64,000 nucleotides of DNA from Xanthomonas dyei (GCF_002939865.1 NZ_MDEE01000012.1:58926-122925), one strand, 5' to 3'. Numbered from the stretch's first letter, positions 28,617 through 43,774 are shown. Notes: generated from the sequence alone by a model not told the origin. Numbers and translations are program-made.

Positions 28617-29666
28617 TCAGCGTGCGATGCGACGCGCATGCGCACTCAAGATGGACATCTGCGGTTTGTCGCGTCCGCTGCTATCGGGCTGCAGATTGAA
28701 GGGGTAATCGGCACGCCACCAGGCGCCGGCCGCCCACACGCTGGAACCCAGCCAGACATCGCGGTTGGCCTCCAGATACCGCAGCATGCCATCGAGCGCG
28801 CGCATGCAGGTCGGGTTGGTTGAGGCGCCAAATTCACCCAAGAATCCACGCTTGCGCTTGAGACGCAGCCAAGCGGTAAAACTGCGCAAGCGCTCCGCAC
28901 CGATGGTAGCGCTCACACAGCCGGCGCTGGTGCCGCTGGAGTCGGTATCCAGATACTGGTGCGCCTCGACGGCGTAGCGGTTGAGCGGGTCGTGGATCGT
29001 GGCCAGTGCCACAGCATTGGATTGCCCGGCGACGGTGGAATACCAACTGTGCGCTCCGGACCACAGTGCGCCAGGCACCAGGATCAGGTTGTTGGCGCCG
29101 GTGGCGCGGATGCCGTCGATCGCTGCCTGCGCGGCAGCGGCCCAGTTCTGCGGCGCAATGTCGTAGGGCTCGTTCATCAGCCCGAAGATCACCGCGTTAT
29201 CGTTCTTGAAGGCCACCGCCAACCGCTTCCACAGGTCGGTGAAGGTGCTGATCGGCACGCGCTGGGTGCCGATCTTCTGCCCGTAATATTTGGCGTAGTT
29301 GTGGATATCCACGATCAATACCATGTGCGCGGCCTTGGCGTTGGCCACGGCCTGCTGGATCAGCGCCAGCTGTGCGGGGTCCAGTGCGCCTTGCGGCTTG
29401 GGTTGCAGCCGCTCCCACAACACGGGTAGTCGCACCACGTTCATGCCGGTGTTGGCGAAGTGCTGGTATTCGCCGGGAGTTGGGTAGCGATAATCGACAG
29501 TGACGACGCCGGGGCGTTTTGCCGAGGCGATTTCTGCGCCGGACAGATTGATGCCTGCATAACGCAGTGCACCGCTTTGCGCCCGCGCGCGGGGGAGCGC
29601 AGCCAGCAACAGCACGGCCAGCGCACAGCACAGCAGCTGGCGCGGCCAGGTGGGGGAGGGGGACAT
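28617..29666 (-). CDS. Secreted GH5 endoglucanase (cellulase), copy 2
   Basis: A 349-residue GH5 enzyme. The ATG at 29666 (MSPSPTWP) was chosen over 29684 because CAGGAG lies 6-12 bp upstream of it. The signal peptide ends at about ARAQS. The mature start GALRYAGINLSGAE matches its paralogues. The catalytic acid is Glu166 (LMNEPY) and the nucleophile Glu278 (LGEFGAS). It ends soon after the catalytic domain (QMSILSAHARRIAR) without an extra module. It is expected to be exported and to attack plant cellulose. Confidence 0.93.
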   Translation of the reverse strand: MSPSPTWPRQLLCCALAVLLLAALPRARAQSGALRYAGINLSGAEIASAKRPGVVTVDYRYPTPGEYQHFANTGMNVVRLPVLWERLQPKPQGALDPAQLALIQQAVANAKAAHMVLIVDIHNYAKYYGQKIGTQRVPISTFTDLWKRLAVAFKNDNAVIFGLMNEPYDIAPQNWAAAAQAAIDGIRATGANNLILVPGALWSGAHSWYSTVAGQSNAVALATIHDPLNRYAVEAHQYLDTDSSGTSAGCVSATIGAERLRSFTAWLRLKRKRGFLGEFGASTNPTCMRALDGMLRYLEANRDVWLGSSVWAAGAWWRADYPFNLQPDSSGRDKPQMSILSAHARRIAR

Positions 29667-30336
29667 GGGGAACTCCTGAAGCATCTACGGGGGGAGATGC
29701 GCTGCATCGCAGTTGTTCGCAAGCACACGCATCGACCTCAGCCTATGCGCATCTGCCGCGCGCAACTACGGATGCGAGGTATCACTGCAGCAAGCTGTGC
29801 GGTGCTTCGCAGTTGCGAGCTGTTTTTGTCGATGCACTGCGCACGTTGCGAGAACGCCTTGAATCAGCGGCTCTGCTGTAACTTCGCAATGGTATTGGTC
29901 GCATCAATGCATCGGTGTTGAAGCGATGACAGAGACTGCGCCAACGCTGGCGTGCACGGACACGCACGACGCAACGCGCGTGCGCACACGTGCCTGCATG
30001 CGCCGAGCACTGCAATCGCGTAGCACGCGGTGCGGTGATTGTGCTTTGCGCGCCTAGCGGGCGATGCACCGCCGTGATGTTGGTCGATGGCGGTGCATCC
30101 ATCTTCAAGATGGCAACGCTCTCGGCGACAACGGCAGCTGCATCCACCGAAACCGGACCTGCAGCATCGGCGTGCCGAGGTCCACATCGCGCCAACTTTC
30201 GTCTACCGCCTGGCTGCCATCGATCAGCTGCTGTGCTGCCCGATATCCAGCCGGAACCGTGGACACTGCAAGGCGACGCAAAAAAAGCGGGCGATCACAT
30301 AGCATCGCCCGCGTTTTGCCGCTCACACCGCTGCCA
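29667..30336. other. Spacer between GH5 copies 2 and 3
   Basis: About 670 bases. It holds the promoter region of copy 2 and the terminator of copy 3. No credible gene was seen. Confidence 0.5.
30280..30312 (-). terminator. Rho-independent terminator of GH5 copy 3
   Basis: On the minus strand GCGGGCGAT/ATCGCCCGC arms (30287-30295, 30304-30312) with an 8-base loop are followed by a run of seven T. Confidence 0.9.
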
Positions 30337-31413
30337 TCAGCGCTTGCTGGCGCGGCGTGCGTACTTGCTCAGAATCTTGATCTGCGGCTTGTCGCTGCCG
30401 TCCTTGCCGGGCTGCACGGTGAAGAAGTAATCCGGCTTCCACCAGGCGCCTGCGGCCCACCAGGTCCAGCCCAGCCACACGTCGCTGTTGTTTTCCATGT
30501 AGGTCAGCATGCCTTCCAGCGCCTTGTCGCAGACCGGATTGTTGGCGGTGCCGAATTCGCCCAGAAAGCCCTTCTGCTTGTTCTCGCGCAGCCAGTCGGT
30601 AAAGCCACGCAGCTTTTCTTCGCCCACGCTGTCGCTGGTGCATTCGGGCTTGGTGCCGCTGTAGTCGTTGTCCAGATACTGGTGCGCTTCGAAGGCCAGG
30701 TTGTTGCCGGGGTCCTTGAGGATGGTCAGCGCCTTGGCGTTGGAGCCGCCGTAACTGTTGCTGCGCCAGCTGTGCGCGCCGGTGTAGGCCGTGCCCGGCA
30801 CCAGGATCAGATTGCGGGCGCCGGTCTTGCGGATCGCGTTGATCGCACCCTGCGCCGCCATGGCCCAGTCGGTTGCGGAGATGCCGTTGGGCTCATTCAT
30901 CAGCCCGAAGATCACCGACTTGTCGTCCTTGAACTCCAGCGCCAGCCGCCGCCACAGATCGGCCAGTGCGGTAGCGGACACTTCGTCGGTGCCCAGGCGC
31001 TTGCCGTTGTATTTGGCGTAGTTGTGCAGATCCAGGATCAGGAACTGCTTGTTCGCCTTGGCCGCTTCGAGCGATTTCTTGATCAGCCCAAGCTGCGCGT
31101 TATCCAGTTCGCCGTTGAGTTGAGGTTGCAGGCGCTCCCACAGAAACGGCAGGCGGATCGTATTCATGCCCTTGCCGGCGAAATAGCTGAAATCCGATGC
31201 GGCCGGGTAGGTGTAATCCTTGAACAAGGTGCCGGGCTTCTTGCGCGAGTTGAACTCGGCGCCGGACAGATTGACGCCGACATATCTCAAGCCGGCAGAC
31301 TCCTTGTTCGGACCATTGGGCTCTTTGGCGTGCGCCAACGGCAGTGCAGCGAGCAAGGTCAGTGCGAGCGCGGCGCGACGTAAACTCGGGAATTTTTGGG
31401 GAGCGCGGAACAT
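30337..31413 (-). CDS. Secreted GH5 endoglucanase (cellulase), copy 3
   Basis: A 358-residue GH5 enzyme. The ATG at 31413 (MFRAPQKF) has GGAGG 6-10 bp upstream; the longer frame to 31611 is leader. A signal peptide ends at AHAKE. After a short KEPNGPNKES linker comes the shared N-terminus LRYVGVNLSGAEF. The catalytic acid is Glu174 (LMNEPN) and the nucleophile Glu286 (LGEFGTANN). It is the first gene of the three in the direction of transcription, with its own promoter region shared with the divergent alcohol dehydrogenase gene. It has no binding module. Confidence 0.93.
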   Translation of the reverse strand: MFRAPQKFPSLRRAALALTLLAALPLAHAKEPNGPNKESAGLRYVGVNLSGAEFNSRKKPGTLFKDYTYPAASDFSYFAGKGMNTIRLPFLWERLQPQLNGELDNAQLGLIKKSLEAAKANKQFLILDLHNYAKYNGKRLGTDEVSATALADLWRRLALEFKDDKSVIFGLMNEPNGISATDWAMAAQGAINAIRKTGARNLILVPGTAYTGAHSWRSNSYGGSNAKALTILKDPGNNLAFEAHQYLDNDYSGTKPECTSDSVGEEKLRGFTDWLRENKQKGFLGEFGTANNPVCDKALEGMLTYMENNSDVWLGWTWWAAGAWWKPDYFFTVQPGKDGSDKPQIKILSKYARRASKR

Positions 31414-31718
31414 GGAAGCCTCCTTCGGCATCGACGTGGGTGGCCGCGGGGGAGGGCACGGCCAGCTGGAATGGTGCAGGGCGATCGGGTAGCTGATGAG
31501 CCTAGAAGCTCGCGCGTTAGCGTGCCATTCACGCCTGCAACATGGATTTGATCGGGATAGAACACCTGCGCAGCGCATGATGTTGCTCCGGTAGCGTTCG
31601 CAACACGACACACAAGACGCACTGTCGCAGGAGCGCGACGGGTCGCTGTCTTAAGCTACCGACTCGATTTTCTTCTGTTGTTCGCATGTGCGAACGACAT
31701 CACGCCCCGGAGCCTCCC
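31414..31718. other. Divergent control region of GH5 copy 3 and the alcohol dehydrogenase
   Basis: About 305 bases with two divergent starts. It contains an inverted repeat at 31680-31695. No gene. Confidence 0.55.
31680..31695. promoter_or_regulatory. Candidate operator, GTTCGCA-TG-TGCGAAC inverted repeat
   Basis: Exact 7 bp arms around a 2-base centre, ending 23 bp before the ATG of the alcohol dehydrogenase gene. The size and symmetry suit a dimeric repressor site. No regulator is encoded nearby. Confidence 0.4.
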
Positions 31719-32777
31719 ATGAGCCAAGCCCACGCCTTTGCCGCCCAAGCCGCCGACCAGCCGCTTGCCCCGTTCGTGTTCGAACGCCGCGCGCCCGGCC
31801 CCGACGATGTGCAGATCGAGATCGCCTATTGCGGCGTGTGCCATTCGGACCTGCATACCGCACGCAACGAATGGCACAACACGCGGTATCCGGCGGTGCC
31901 GGGCCACGAGATCGTCGGCCGTGTGACCGCCGTCGGTGATGCCGTCACCGGCTTCAAGGTTGGCGACCTGGCCGGCGTCGGCTGCATGGTCGACAGCTGC
32001 CGCAGCTGCGCCTCCTGCCAGGAAGGCGAAGAGCAATACTGCGAAGCCGGTTTCACCGGCACCTACAACGGCCCGATGTTCGGCGGCGGCGAGAACACCT
32101 ACGGCGGTTACTCCGACCATATCGTGGTCGACCAGAAGTACGTGCTGCGCATCTCGCACACCGACAATCTGGCTGCCGTGGCGCCGCTGCTGTGCGCCGG
32201 CATCACCACCTATTCGCCGCTGGCGCACTGGAAGGTGGGCCCGGGACAGAAGGTGGGCGTGGTCGGCCTGGGTGGCCTGGGCCACATGGGCGTGAAGATC
32301 GCCAAGGCGATGGGCGCCACCGTGGTGCTGTTCACCACCTCAGAGAACAAGCGCGCCGATGCGATGCGCCTGGGCGCCAGCGAAGTGGTGATCTCCAAGG
32401 ACGAAGCGCAGATGGCGGCGCAGTACAACACCCTGGATTTCATCCTCAACACCGTGGCCGCCCCGCACAACCTGGACCCGTTCATCAATGCACTCAAGCG
32501 CGACGGCGCCATGGTGCTGGTGGGCGTGCCCGAGGAATCGCACCCGTCGCCGGCCGTGTTCAACCTGGTAATGAAGCGCCGCACCCTGACCGGCTCGCTG
32601 ATCGGCGGCATCCGCCAGACCCAGGAAATGCTGGACTTCTGCGCCAAGCACAACATCGTCTCGGACATCGAAACCATCCGCGCCGACCAGATCAACGAGG
32701 CCTACGAGCGCATGCTCAAGAGCGAAGTGAAGTACCGCTTCGTGATCGACATGGCCACGCTGGATAAGGCAGCCTGA
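31719..32777 (+). CDS. Zinc-dependent NAD(P) alcohol dehydrogenase (YahK/cinnamyl-type)
   Basis: A 352-residue medium-chain dehydrogenase. The catalytic zinc site is in YCGVCHSDLH and PGHEIVG. The structural zinc cysteines are in SCRSCASCQEGEEQYC. The cofactor loop is GLGGLGHMG. The sequence is of the NADP-dependent aldehyde reductase/YahK type, which reduces a broad range of aldehydes. It is divergent from a cellulase gene; a plant-phenolic or aldehyde detoxification role is possible but unproven. GGAG lies upstream of the ATG. It is followed by a strong hairpin. Confidence 0.92.
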   Translation: MSQAHAFAAQAADQPLAPFVFERRAPGPDDVQIEIAYCGVCHSDLHTARNEWHNTRYPAVPGHEIVGRVTAVGDAVTGFKVGDLAGVGCMVDSCRSCASCQEGEEQYCEAGFTGTYNGPMFGGGENTYGGYSDHIVVDQKYVLRISHTDNLAAVAPLLCAGITTYSPLAHWKVGPGQKVGVVGLGGLGHMGVKIAKAMGATVVLFTTSENKRADAMRLGASEVVISKDEAQMAAQYNTLDFILNTVAAPHNLDPFINALKRDGAMVLVGVPEESHPSPAVFNLVMKRRTLTGSLIGGIRQTQEMLDFCAKHNIVSDIETIRADQINEAYERMLKSEVKYRFVIDMATLDKAA

Positions 32778-32796
32778 TTCGCGATTACGTTAGTTT

Positions 32797-32833
32797 GCCA
32801 CCGTCTACGTCCTCGCTGGACGTAGACGGTGGC
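32797..32833 (+). terminator. Strong hairpin after the alcohol dehydrogenase gene
   Basis: Perfect 16 bp arms (GCCACCGTCTACGTCC and its complement) around TCGCT, 19 bp after the stop. No T-run follows directly. It is probably a terminator. Confidence 0.7.
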
Positions 32834-32937
32834 GGGACGTAAACAGTCGTGGACACGTGGCTTCGGTCGAAATGCCACTAACCTTTCTGCTAGCTAAGCA
32901 GAAAGATTACACATACGTTATATTGGTTGGACGAGAC

Positions 32938-33765
32938 TTATTTAACTTTGAAATCAGAAAATATAGGAAGTAGGCCGTCAACTGCAGCCTCTACCCGTTG
33001 TTGTCTTACTTCAATCTGATTTAGAAGCTCAGTGACGTCTGTAGTAACACCAATTTCGTTTTTTAGTGCGGCCATTAACCTTGCTTGTGCCGGCTCCATG
33101 TACTTAACTTGAGTTTTGACTACATCCAAGAACTGCACATGCAAAGCATTGTGATTTTCCCATGCTTGGTCGCGTTCTTGCCTGTGTCTACTGTATTGAC
33201 AGTGAAAGTGGTCAAATGATCGCTGAAGTGCAGCCATACGACTGGTGTCAGGATGACCGGACTCGTTTTGCGCCATCATCTCTGCATTAATGCGCTGCAG
33301 CTCTTGCATATTCTGGTTGTAAAAATGATCCGCGATCCCAATTTCGGATTTGAGTTCATGCATAGGCTTTGCAGCCGCCATTAAGTGAAACAGTGACTCT
33401 GTGAATGATGCGCTTAGCTCATCTGCCTGTTTCATTACTTCGGAACCGCCCACTAGTTGCACCCTGGCAAGCTGTGAAATAACAGCTTGGATTGGCGCCG
33501 CGAACTCCGGTGAGGTAGGGTCCTTAACTGATAGCGCACCAAGGTGCCCTTGCAAAGCGGTGATGTCGCTGTAGAGCTGCAGATAAACTTCCTTACGTAG
33601 GCTGCCGAGGCGGTCCTTAAGTTTCTCGGCCGCGTCGTGCTGTAGCTGCATACGTAGACGGCGAGAAGTACTCCAATTTGAAAGCAAAACTCCTGCTAGT
33701 GAAATCGCAGCAGCGATGATTCCAGACCAGACAACCGTTGGAATACTTAGGCCTTCAAACGCCAT
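32938..33765 (-). CDS. Membrane-anchored coiled-coil protein of unknown function (low-GC orphan)
   Basis: A 275-residue protein with one N-terminal membrane helix (about 10-29, VVWSGIIAAAISLAGVLLSN). A short basic stretch (TSRRLRMQLQHDAAEKLKDRL) and a long, mainly helical, partly coiled-coil body follow to the C-terminus. I see no enzymatic motif. Base composition is near 50% GC and codon use is relaxed, clearly unlike its ~65% GC neighbours. The low-GC stretch covers roughly 32850-33790, which suggests recent acquisition. It sits alone between adh and gltD. Topology: N-terminus probably periplasmic, body cytosolic. The frame is open and has an ATG, so it is probably real. Confidence 0.75.
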   Translation of the reverse strand: MAFEGLSIPTVVWSGIIAAAISLAGVLLSNWSTSRRLRMQLQHDAAEKLKDRLGSLRKEVYLQLYSDITALQGHLGALSVKDPTSPEFAAPIQAVISQLARVQLVGGSEVMKQADELSASFTESLFHLMAAAKPMHELKSEIGIADHFYNQNMQELQRINAEMMAQNESGHPDTSRMAALQRSFDHFHCQYSRHRQERDQAWENHNALHVQFLDVVKTQVKYMEPAQARLMAALKNEIGVTTDVTELLNQIEVRQQRVEAAVDGLLPIFSDFKVK

Positions 33766-33797
33766 ATGTAGGTACCATCAGCAGAACCCCATAAGCC

Positions 33798-35860
<2,063 letters not shown>

Positions 35861-35861
35861 C

Positions 35862-40334
<4,473 letters not shown>

Positions 40335-40503
40335 GTCTGCCTCTTTGCGATCTTGGGAGAGCGGCGACGACGTTGCACCGCTCGATCCGTGGAGCGTTTC
40401 GAAGAGGTCACCGGATGATCGACTAGACCACAGTTGATGCGGTGCCGCAATACACCGTTACAGCTGCAACGAGGCCTGTCGCAATCCCTTGTGCCAGCTG
40501 GCT

Positions 40504-40529
40504 TGGCGCCTGTCGGGCGACAGGCGCCA
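40504..40529 (-). terminator. Perfect palindrome downstream of the I78-type lipoprotein gene
   Basis: TGGCGCCTGTCG/CGACAGGCGCCA, 12 bp arms with GG at the centre. It lies between the I78 gene and gltB on their common strand. There is no U-run. Confidence 0.5.
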
Positions 40530-40543
40530 GCGCAGCCCTGGAG

Positions 40544-40659
40544 TGGCTAACAAAACGTAGCGAGCAGTCGTCAGGTGGGTGTGGACGGCGCGCTCAGAAC
40601 CGGAGTGGACGCGTGGACCATGCCGCACCGAGCACCGACCGCGCCCGCCTGGCGGCTAC
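40544..40659 (+). repeat. Dispersed ~110 bp intergenic repeat, copy D
   Basis: The clearest copy. It reads TGGCTAACAAAACGTAGCGA, then GCAGTCGTCAGGTGGGTGTG, a GGACGGCGCGCTCAGAACC block, GGAGTGGACGCGTGGACCAT and CCGCGCCCGCCTGGCGGC. It ends 23 bases before the stop of the I78-type gene. Confidence 0.75.
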
Positions 40660-40681
40660 ACAGTAGGGTTGTTAGCTGCTC

Positions 40682-41062
40682 TTAGCCACAACGCACCGCG
40701 GTGATGATGTTCTTGGCGTCCACTTCGAAATTGAGCCGTTCGCCGTTGAATTCCATCGTCACCATCTGACCGGGTTTGAGCACGCGCACCGACTTGGCGC
40801 CGGCGTCGCTGCGGGCCTGCTCGCCCACCGCATCGGTGATGGGCTGGCCGACCAGCGACTGCACCTGGGTGGCGTCGCAACTGCCGATCGGCGGCGCTTC
40901 CGGCGCTGCATCCGGCACCGGCGCGGACGCTTGCTCGGCCGCCTGCTGTGCGTTGGCCGCGACGGCTTCCTGCTCATCGGGTTGCGGTTTATTGCAGGCG
41001 GTCAATGCAGTCAGCACGACCAAGGTGCAAGCCAGGCGGGCAATAGGCAGGACAGCGCGCAT
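40682..41062 (-). CDS. I78-family peptidase-inhibitor-like lipoprotein
   Basis: A 126-residue protein. The ATG at 41062 (MRAVLPIARLACTLVVL) gives a lipobox LTAC. After an Ala/Gln/Pro-rich linker comes the I78 domain: a Cys in GSCDAT, the LVGQPITDAVGEQARSD segment, RVLKPGQMVTMEFNGERLNF and a C-terminal ITAVRCG. In the characterised family the two cysteines form a disulfide and the protein inhibits serine proteases. It is probably periplasmic or membrane-attached. A second, diverged relative lies at 59980-60324. Confidence 0.85.
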   Translation of the reverse strand: MRAVLPIARLACTLVVLTALTACNKPQPDEQEAVAANAQQAAEQASAPVPDAAPEAPPIGSCDATQVQSLVGQPITDAVGEQARSDAGAKSVRVLKPGQMVTMEFNGERLNFEVDAKNIITAVRCG

Positions 41063-41208
41063 CGATGACTCCAGCAAAGGGGGATGCCCAAGCATAAGCA
41101 CAAAGTTGCGCCGCGGGCATCGCTTGCCCACACGGCGTTGTCGTTGCGTTGACGCGGCCTAGCGCTGCGCGGCCCAACAATCGGTGCCAGTCCTTCGACC
41201 TGTACGCA

Positions 41209-42432
41209 ATGAAAGCCAAACGTGTTGTTCGCAATGTCGCCGCCACGGCCAGTGCCGCCGGCACGCTCGCCACCGCCGCCACCGGTGCGGTCGTCGCAAC
41301 GGCCGCCGTCGCCACCGTGGCCGCGGTGGCACAGGCCAAGGCCACCGCGCGGGCGGCAGGGCTGACCTATGTCAACGATCAGCAGCCAGGCATCAGCCGG
41401 CGCAAGGCGGGCAAGAGCTTCAGCTACCGCAGTGCCGACGGGCAGCGCATCGCCGATGCCGACACCTTGCAGCGCATCCGCGCGTTGGCCATTCCGCCTG
41501 CCTATACAGAGGTGTGGATCTGCGCTAAACCCAACGGCCACCTGCAGGCCACCGGGCGCGACGCGCGGCGGCGCAAGCAGTACCGCTATCACGCCGATTG
41601 GGCGCAGGTGCGTGGCGAAGGCAAGTTCGAGCGGGTAATCGCCTTCGGCACGGCACTGCCCAAACTGCGGCGGCGCTTGCGACGCGATCTGGCGCTGCCC
41701 GGCTTTCCGCGTGAGAAGGTGCTGGCGATTGTGGTCGCGCTGCTGGCCGACACCTTGGTGCGCGTGGGCAATGCCGAATACGCGCGCAGCAACCGCTCGT
41801 ACGGGCTGACCACGTTACGCAACCGCCACATGGAATTTTTGAAAGGCGGGCGGGCACGGCTCAAATTCCGCGGCAAGAGCGGCCAGGATCACGACATCGA
41901 AGTGGACGACAAGCACCTGGTCAAACTGATCCGGCAATGTCAGCAGCTGCCGGGGCAATCGCTGTTTCAGTATCGCGACGACGACGGCCAGCTGCAGCCG
42001 GTGGATTCGGGCGAGGTCAACGACTATCTGCGCGAAGCGATGGGCGAGGATTTCACCGCCAAGGATTTCCGCACCTGGGGTGGCACGCTGGCCGCCTTGC
42101 AGCGCCTGGCGCGGTTGCCGCTGCCCGAGCGCAGCAGCGAACGCGCGCTCATGCAGGTGCAGAACGATGTCATCCGCGAGGTAGCCGATGCGCTGGGCAA
42201 CACGCCATCGGTGTGTCGCAAGGCCTACATCGACCCCTGCGTGGTCGAAGGCTGGCGCGCCGGGCAACTGCAGGCGATGGCCAGCGGCGTGCGCGGCGAG
42301 CGCCAGTGGGAAGCGGCCACGCTGCGCTTTCTGACCGACTCGCGCAGCACGCAACGCAAGGCCACCAAGTCAGGCAAGGCGGCTACGCCGAAGCCTAATC
42401 CCAAGCCCAGCCGCCGTAAGCGTGCTGCGTGA
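41209..42432 (+). CDS. DNA topoisomerase IB (poxvirus/bacterial type)
   Basis: A 407-residue enzyme that relaxes supercoils by cutting one strand through a 3'-phosphotyrosine. The catalytic Tyr340 is in SVCRKAYIDP; RxxxRxxKY-type residues precede it (RRRKQYRYHADW) with the Arg/Lys/Arg core following. The homologous part begins near residue 50 (GLTYVNDQQPGISRR). The first ~48 residues from ATG 41209 are Ala/Val/Thr-rich, unlike the family; in-frame GTG codons at 41317 or 41326 are alternative starts. The C-terminus is a Lys/Pro-rich tail (KPNPKPSRRKRAA), probably DNA-binding. Confidence 0.9.
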   Translation: MKAKRVVRNVAATASAAGTLATAATGAVVATAAVATVAAVAQAKATARAAGLTYVNDQQPGISRRKAGKSFSYRSADGQRIADADTLQRIRALAIPPAYTEVWICAKPNGHLQATGRDARRRKQYRYHADWAQVRGEGKFERVIAFGTALPKLRRRLRRDLALPGFPREKVLAIVVALLADTLVRVGNAEYARSNRSYGLTTLRNRHMEFLKGGRARLKFRGKSGQDHDIEVDDKHLVKLIRQCQQLPGQSLFQYRDDDGQLQPVDSGEVNDYLREAMGEDFTAKDFRTWGGTLAALQRLARLPLPERSSERALMQVQNDVIREVADALGNTPSVCRKAYIDPCVVEGWRAGQLQAMASGVRGERQWEAATLRFLTDSRSTQRKATKSGKAATPKPNPKPSRRKRAA

Positions 42433-42564
42433 TGCTGCGAATCTTTGCGAGAGCGCTGGTGAGGTCGTTGGGAGCCACAGGCTGCTTGCTGTGACTGGCA
42501 AGCTGCTGATCCAGCGCGTGAACGCCTACACTGAGTTACCGCGCACGCATCGCGTTGGCTGCGA

Positions 42565-43488
42565 TCAGTCGTCTGCAATCTGCTTTTCACGGCGCTGCGC
42601 CCAGGCATCGCGCACGAAGCTGTAATCGTCCACGGCATCGCGTCGCAGCGCGTCCATCGGCAGCATCCGTGCGCGGCCGTCGGTGAGTTGCAGGCCGATC
42701 AGGGAATTGGCAACGCGCGCATTGTTCATGTAGTTGATCGGCGTCAGCTGCTGGTCGGCGACGCGACCAAAGGTATCGCGTACCGTGCCTGGCCCCAGGA
42801 TCGGCATTACGAAGTAGCGCGAGTTGTCCCAGCCCCATGTCGCAAATGCTTGTCCGACATCCTCGTTATATTTGGGCATGCCGAAGCGGCTGGCCGGATC
42901 GAACAGCCCGGCGACCCCAACGGTACTGTTGACCACGAAGCGCCCAAGCGACTGCGCTGCCTTGACCGGGCGGCCCTGCAACACCTGACTGACCGCAGTG
43001 CCCGGCTGACCGAAATTGGAAAACATGTTCCTGATCCCGGTCTTGACCGGCTTGGGTGTGACCTTGTCGTAGGCGACTGCGACGGGACGGAACAGCACCT
43101 TGTCGGCACCGTTGTTGAATGCGTGGATCTTGCGGTTGTAACCCTCCCACGGGTCGCGCACCGGTGCGGCACTGTAGAGCGCTTGCGCATCCTGCTCGGC
43201 GGCGGTAATGGGAGCGGCCGCTGCAGACACGGCGGGAGCTGCAAGTGCTGCATCCGGCGATGCCGGCGCTGCGTCGCCAGCATCGCTATCGATGGGGCGA
43301 TCGCTCGCTACCAGCTGTTGATCGGACGGGCCAGGCAGCGGCTGCGCAGCGGGCGGCATCACCAATGTTGCCGTCGACGCCGGGCCGATCGAGGTCCGCA
43401 TCGATGTCTGCGGCGCGGCGGGGCGGCTCGCGCAAGCCGATAGCAACAGCAGCGTGCCGGCAGCCACCAGGTAACGGGGAATCGTCAT
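42565..43488 (-). CDS. mlaA: MlaA/VacJ-family outer-membrane lipoprotein
   Basis: A 307-residue lipoprotein. The start is ATG 43488 (MTIPRYLVAAG, lipobox LSACAS). A ~100-residue Ala/Pro-rich linker precedes the MlaA domain, which starts at DPWEGYNRKIHAFNN. It continues with KTGIRNMFSNFGQPGTAVSQ, VNSTVGVAGLFDPAS and FGMPKYNEDVGQAFATWG, then PILGPGTVRDTFG. It removes misplaced phospholipids from the outer leaflet of the outer membrane and passes them to the Mla pathway. The rest of the mla genes are not in the window. AAGGAC precedes the start. Confidence 0.92.
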   Translation of the reverse strand: MTIPRYLVAAGTLLLLSACASRPAAPQTSMRTSIGPASTATLVMPPAAQPLPGPSDQQLVASDRPIDSDAGDAAPASPDAALAAPAVSAAAAPITAAEQDAQALYSAAPVRDPWEGYNRKIHAFNNGADKVLFRPVAVAYDKVTPKPVKTGIRNMFSNFGQPGTAVSQVLQGRPVKAAQSLGRFVVNSTVGVAGLFDPASRFGMPKYNEDVGQAFATWGWDNSRYFVMPILGPGTVRDTFGRVADQQLTPINYMNNARVANSLIGLQLTDGRARMLPMDALRRDAVDDYSFVRDAWAQRREKQIADD

Positions 43489-43561
43489 TGCAGGGTCCTT
43501 GTGGGGTAAGTGATGCAAGGGAGAAGGGCACGACACAACCGCGACCAGCTGCGTGATCGCC

Positions 43562-43774
43562 CTAGGTCAGCAGGCGGCACATGCACGACCACAGCAACGG
43601 GCCGGCCCACAACACGGCGACTGCGCCGCCGGCAATGCCGGCCATCCAGCGCAGCTGCGTCAGCCGCTGACGCCTGGCGTGGTGATGCTGCAGATCTGGC
43701 AGGTCCTGCCATGCCTGCCGATTGCTGGTGGGCGACGGCCGCCGTGAAACGGTGGAGGGGCGTTGGGAAATCAT
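43562..43774 (-). CDS. Possible small single-span membrane protein
   Basis: A 70-residue frame from ATG 43774: a polar, basic N-terminal half (MISQRPSTVSRRPS and following) and a C-terminal hydrophobic helix (WMAGIAGGAVAVLWAGPLLW). It lies 73 bp upstream of mlaA on the same strand. No family was recognised. It could be a chance frame; the transmembrane end and position are the only support. Confidence 0.4.
   Translation of the reverse strand: MISQRPSTVSRRPSPTSNRQAWQDLPDLQHHHARRQRLTQLRWMAGIAGGAVAVLWAGPLLWSCMCRLLT

Larger units (their letters stand above)
40335..40681. other. Upstream region of gltB
   Basis: About 350 bases between the I78-type gene and gltB, both on the minus strand. It holds a 12 bp-arm palindrome and repeat copy D. 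The gltB promoter must lie here, but I could not place it. Confidence 0.55.

Noticed and set aside
28117..31718. Plant-inducible promoter boxes (TTCGB-N15-TTCGB) before the cellulase genes
   Set aside because: TTCGC pentamers occur, but I found no pair with the correct spacing and orientation upstream of any of the three genes.
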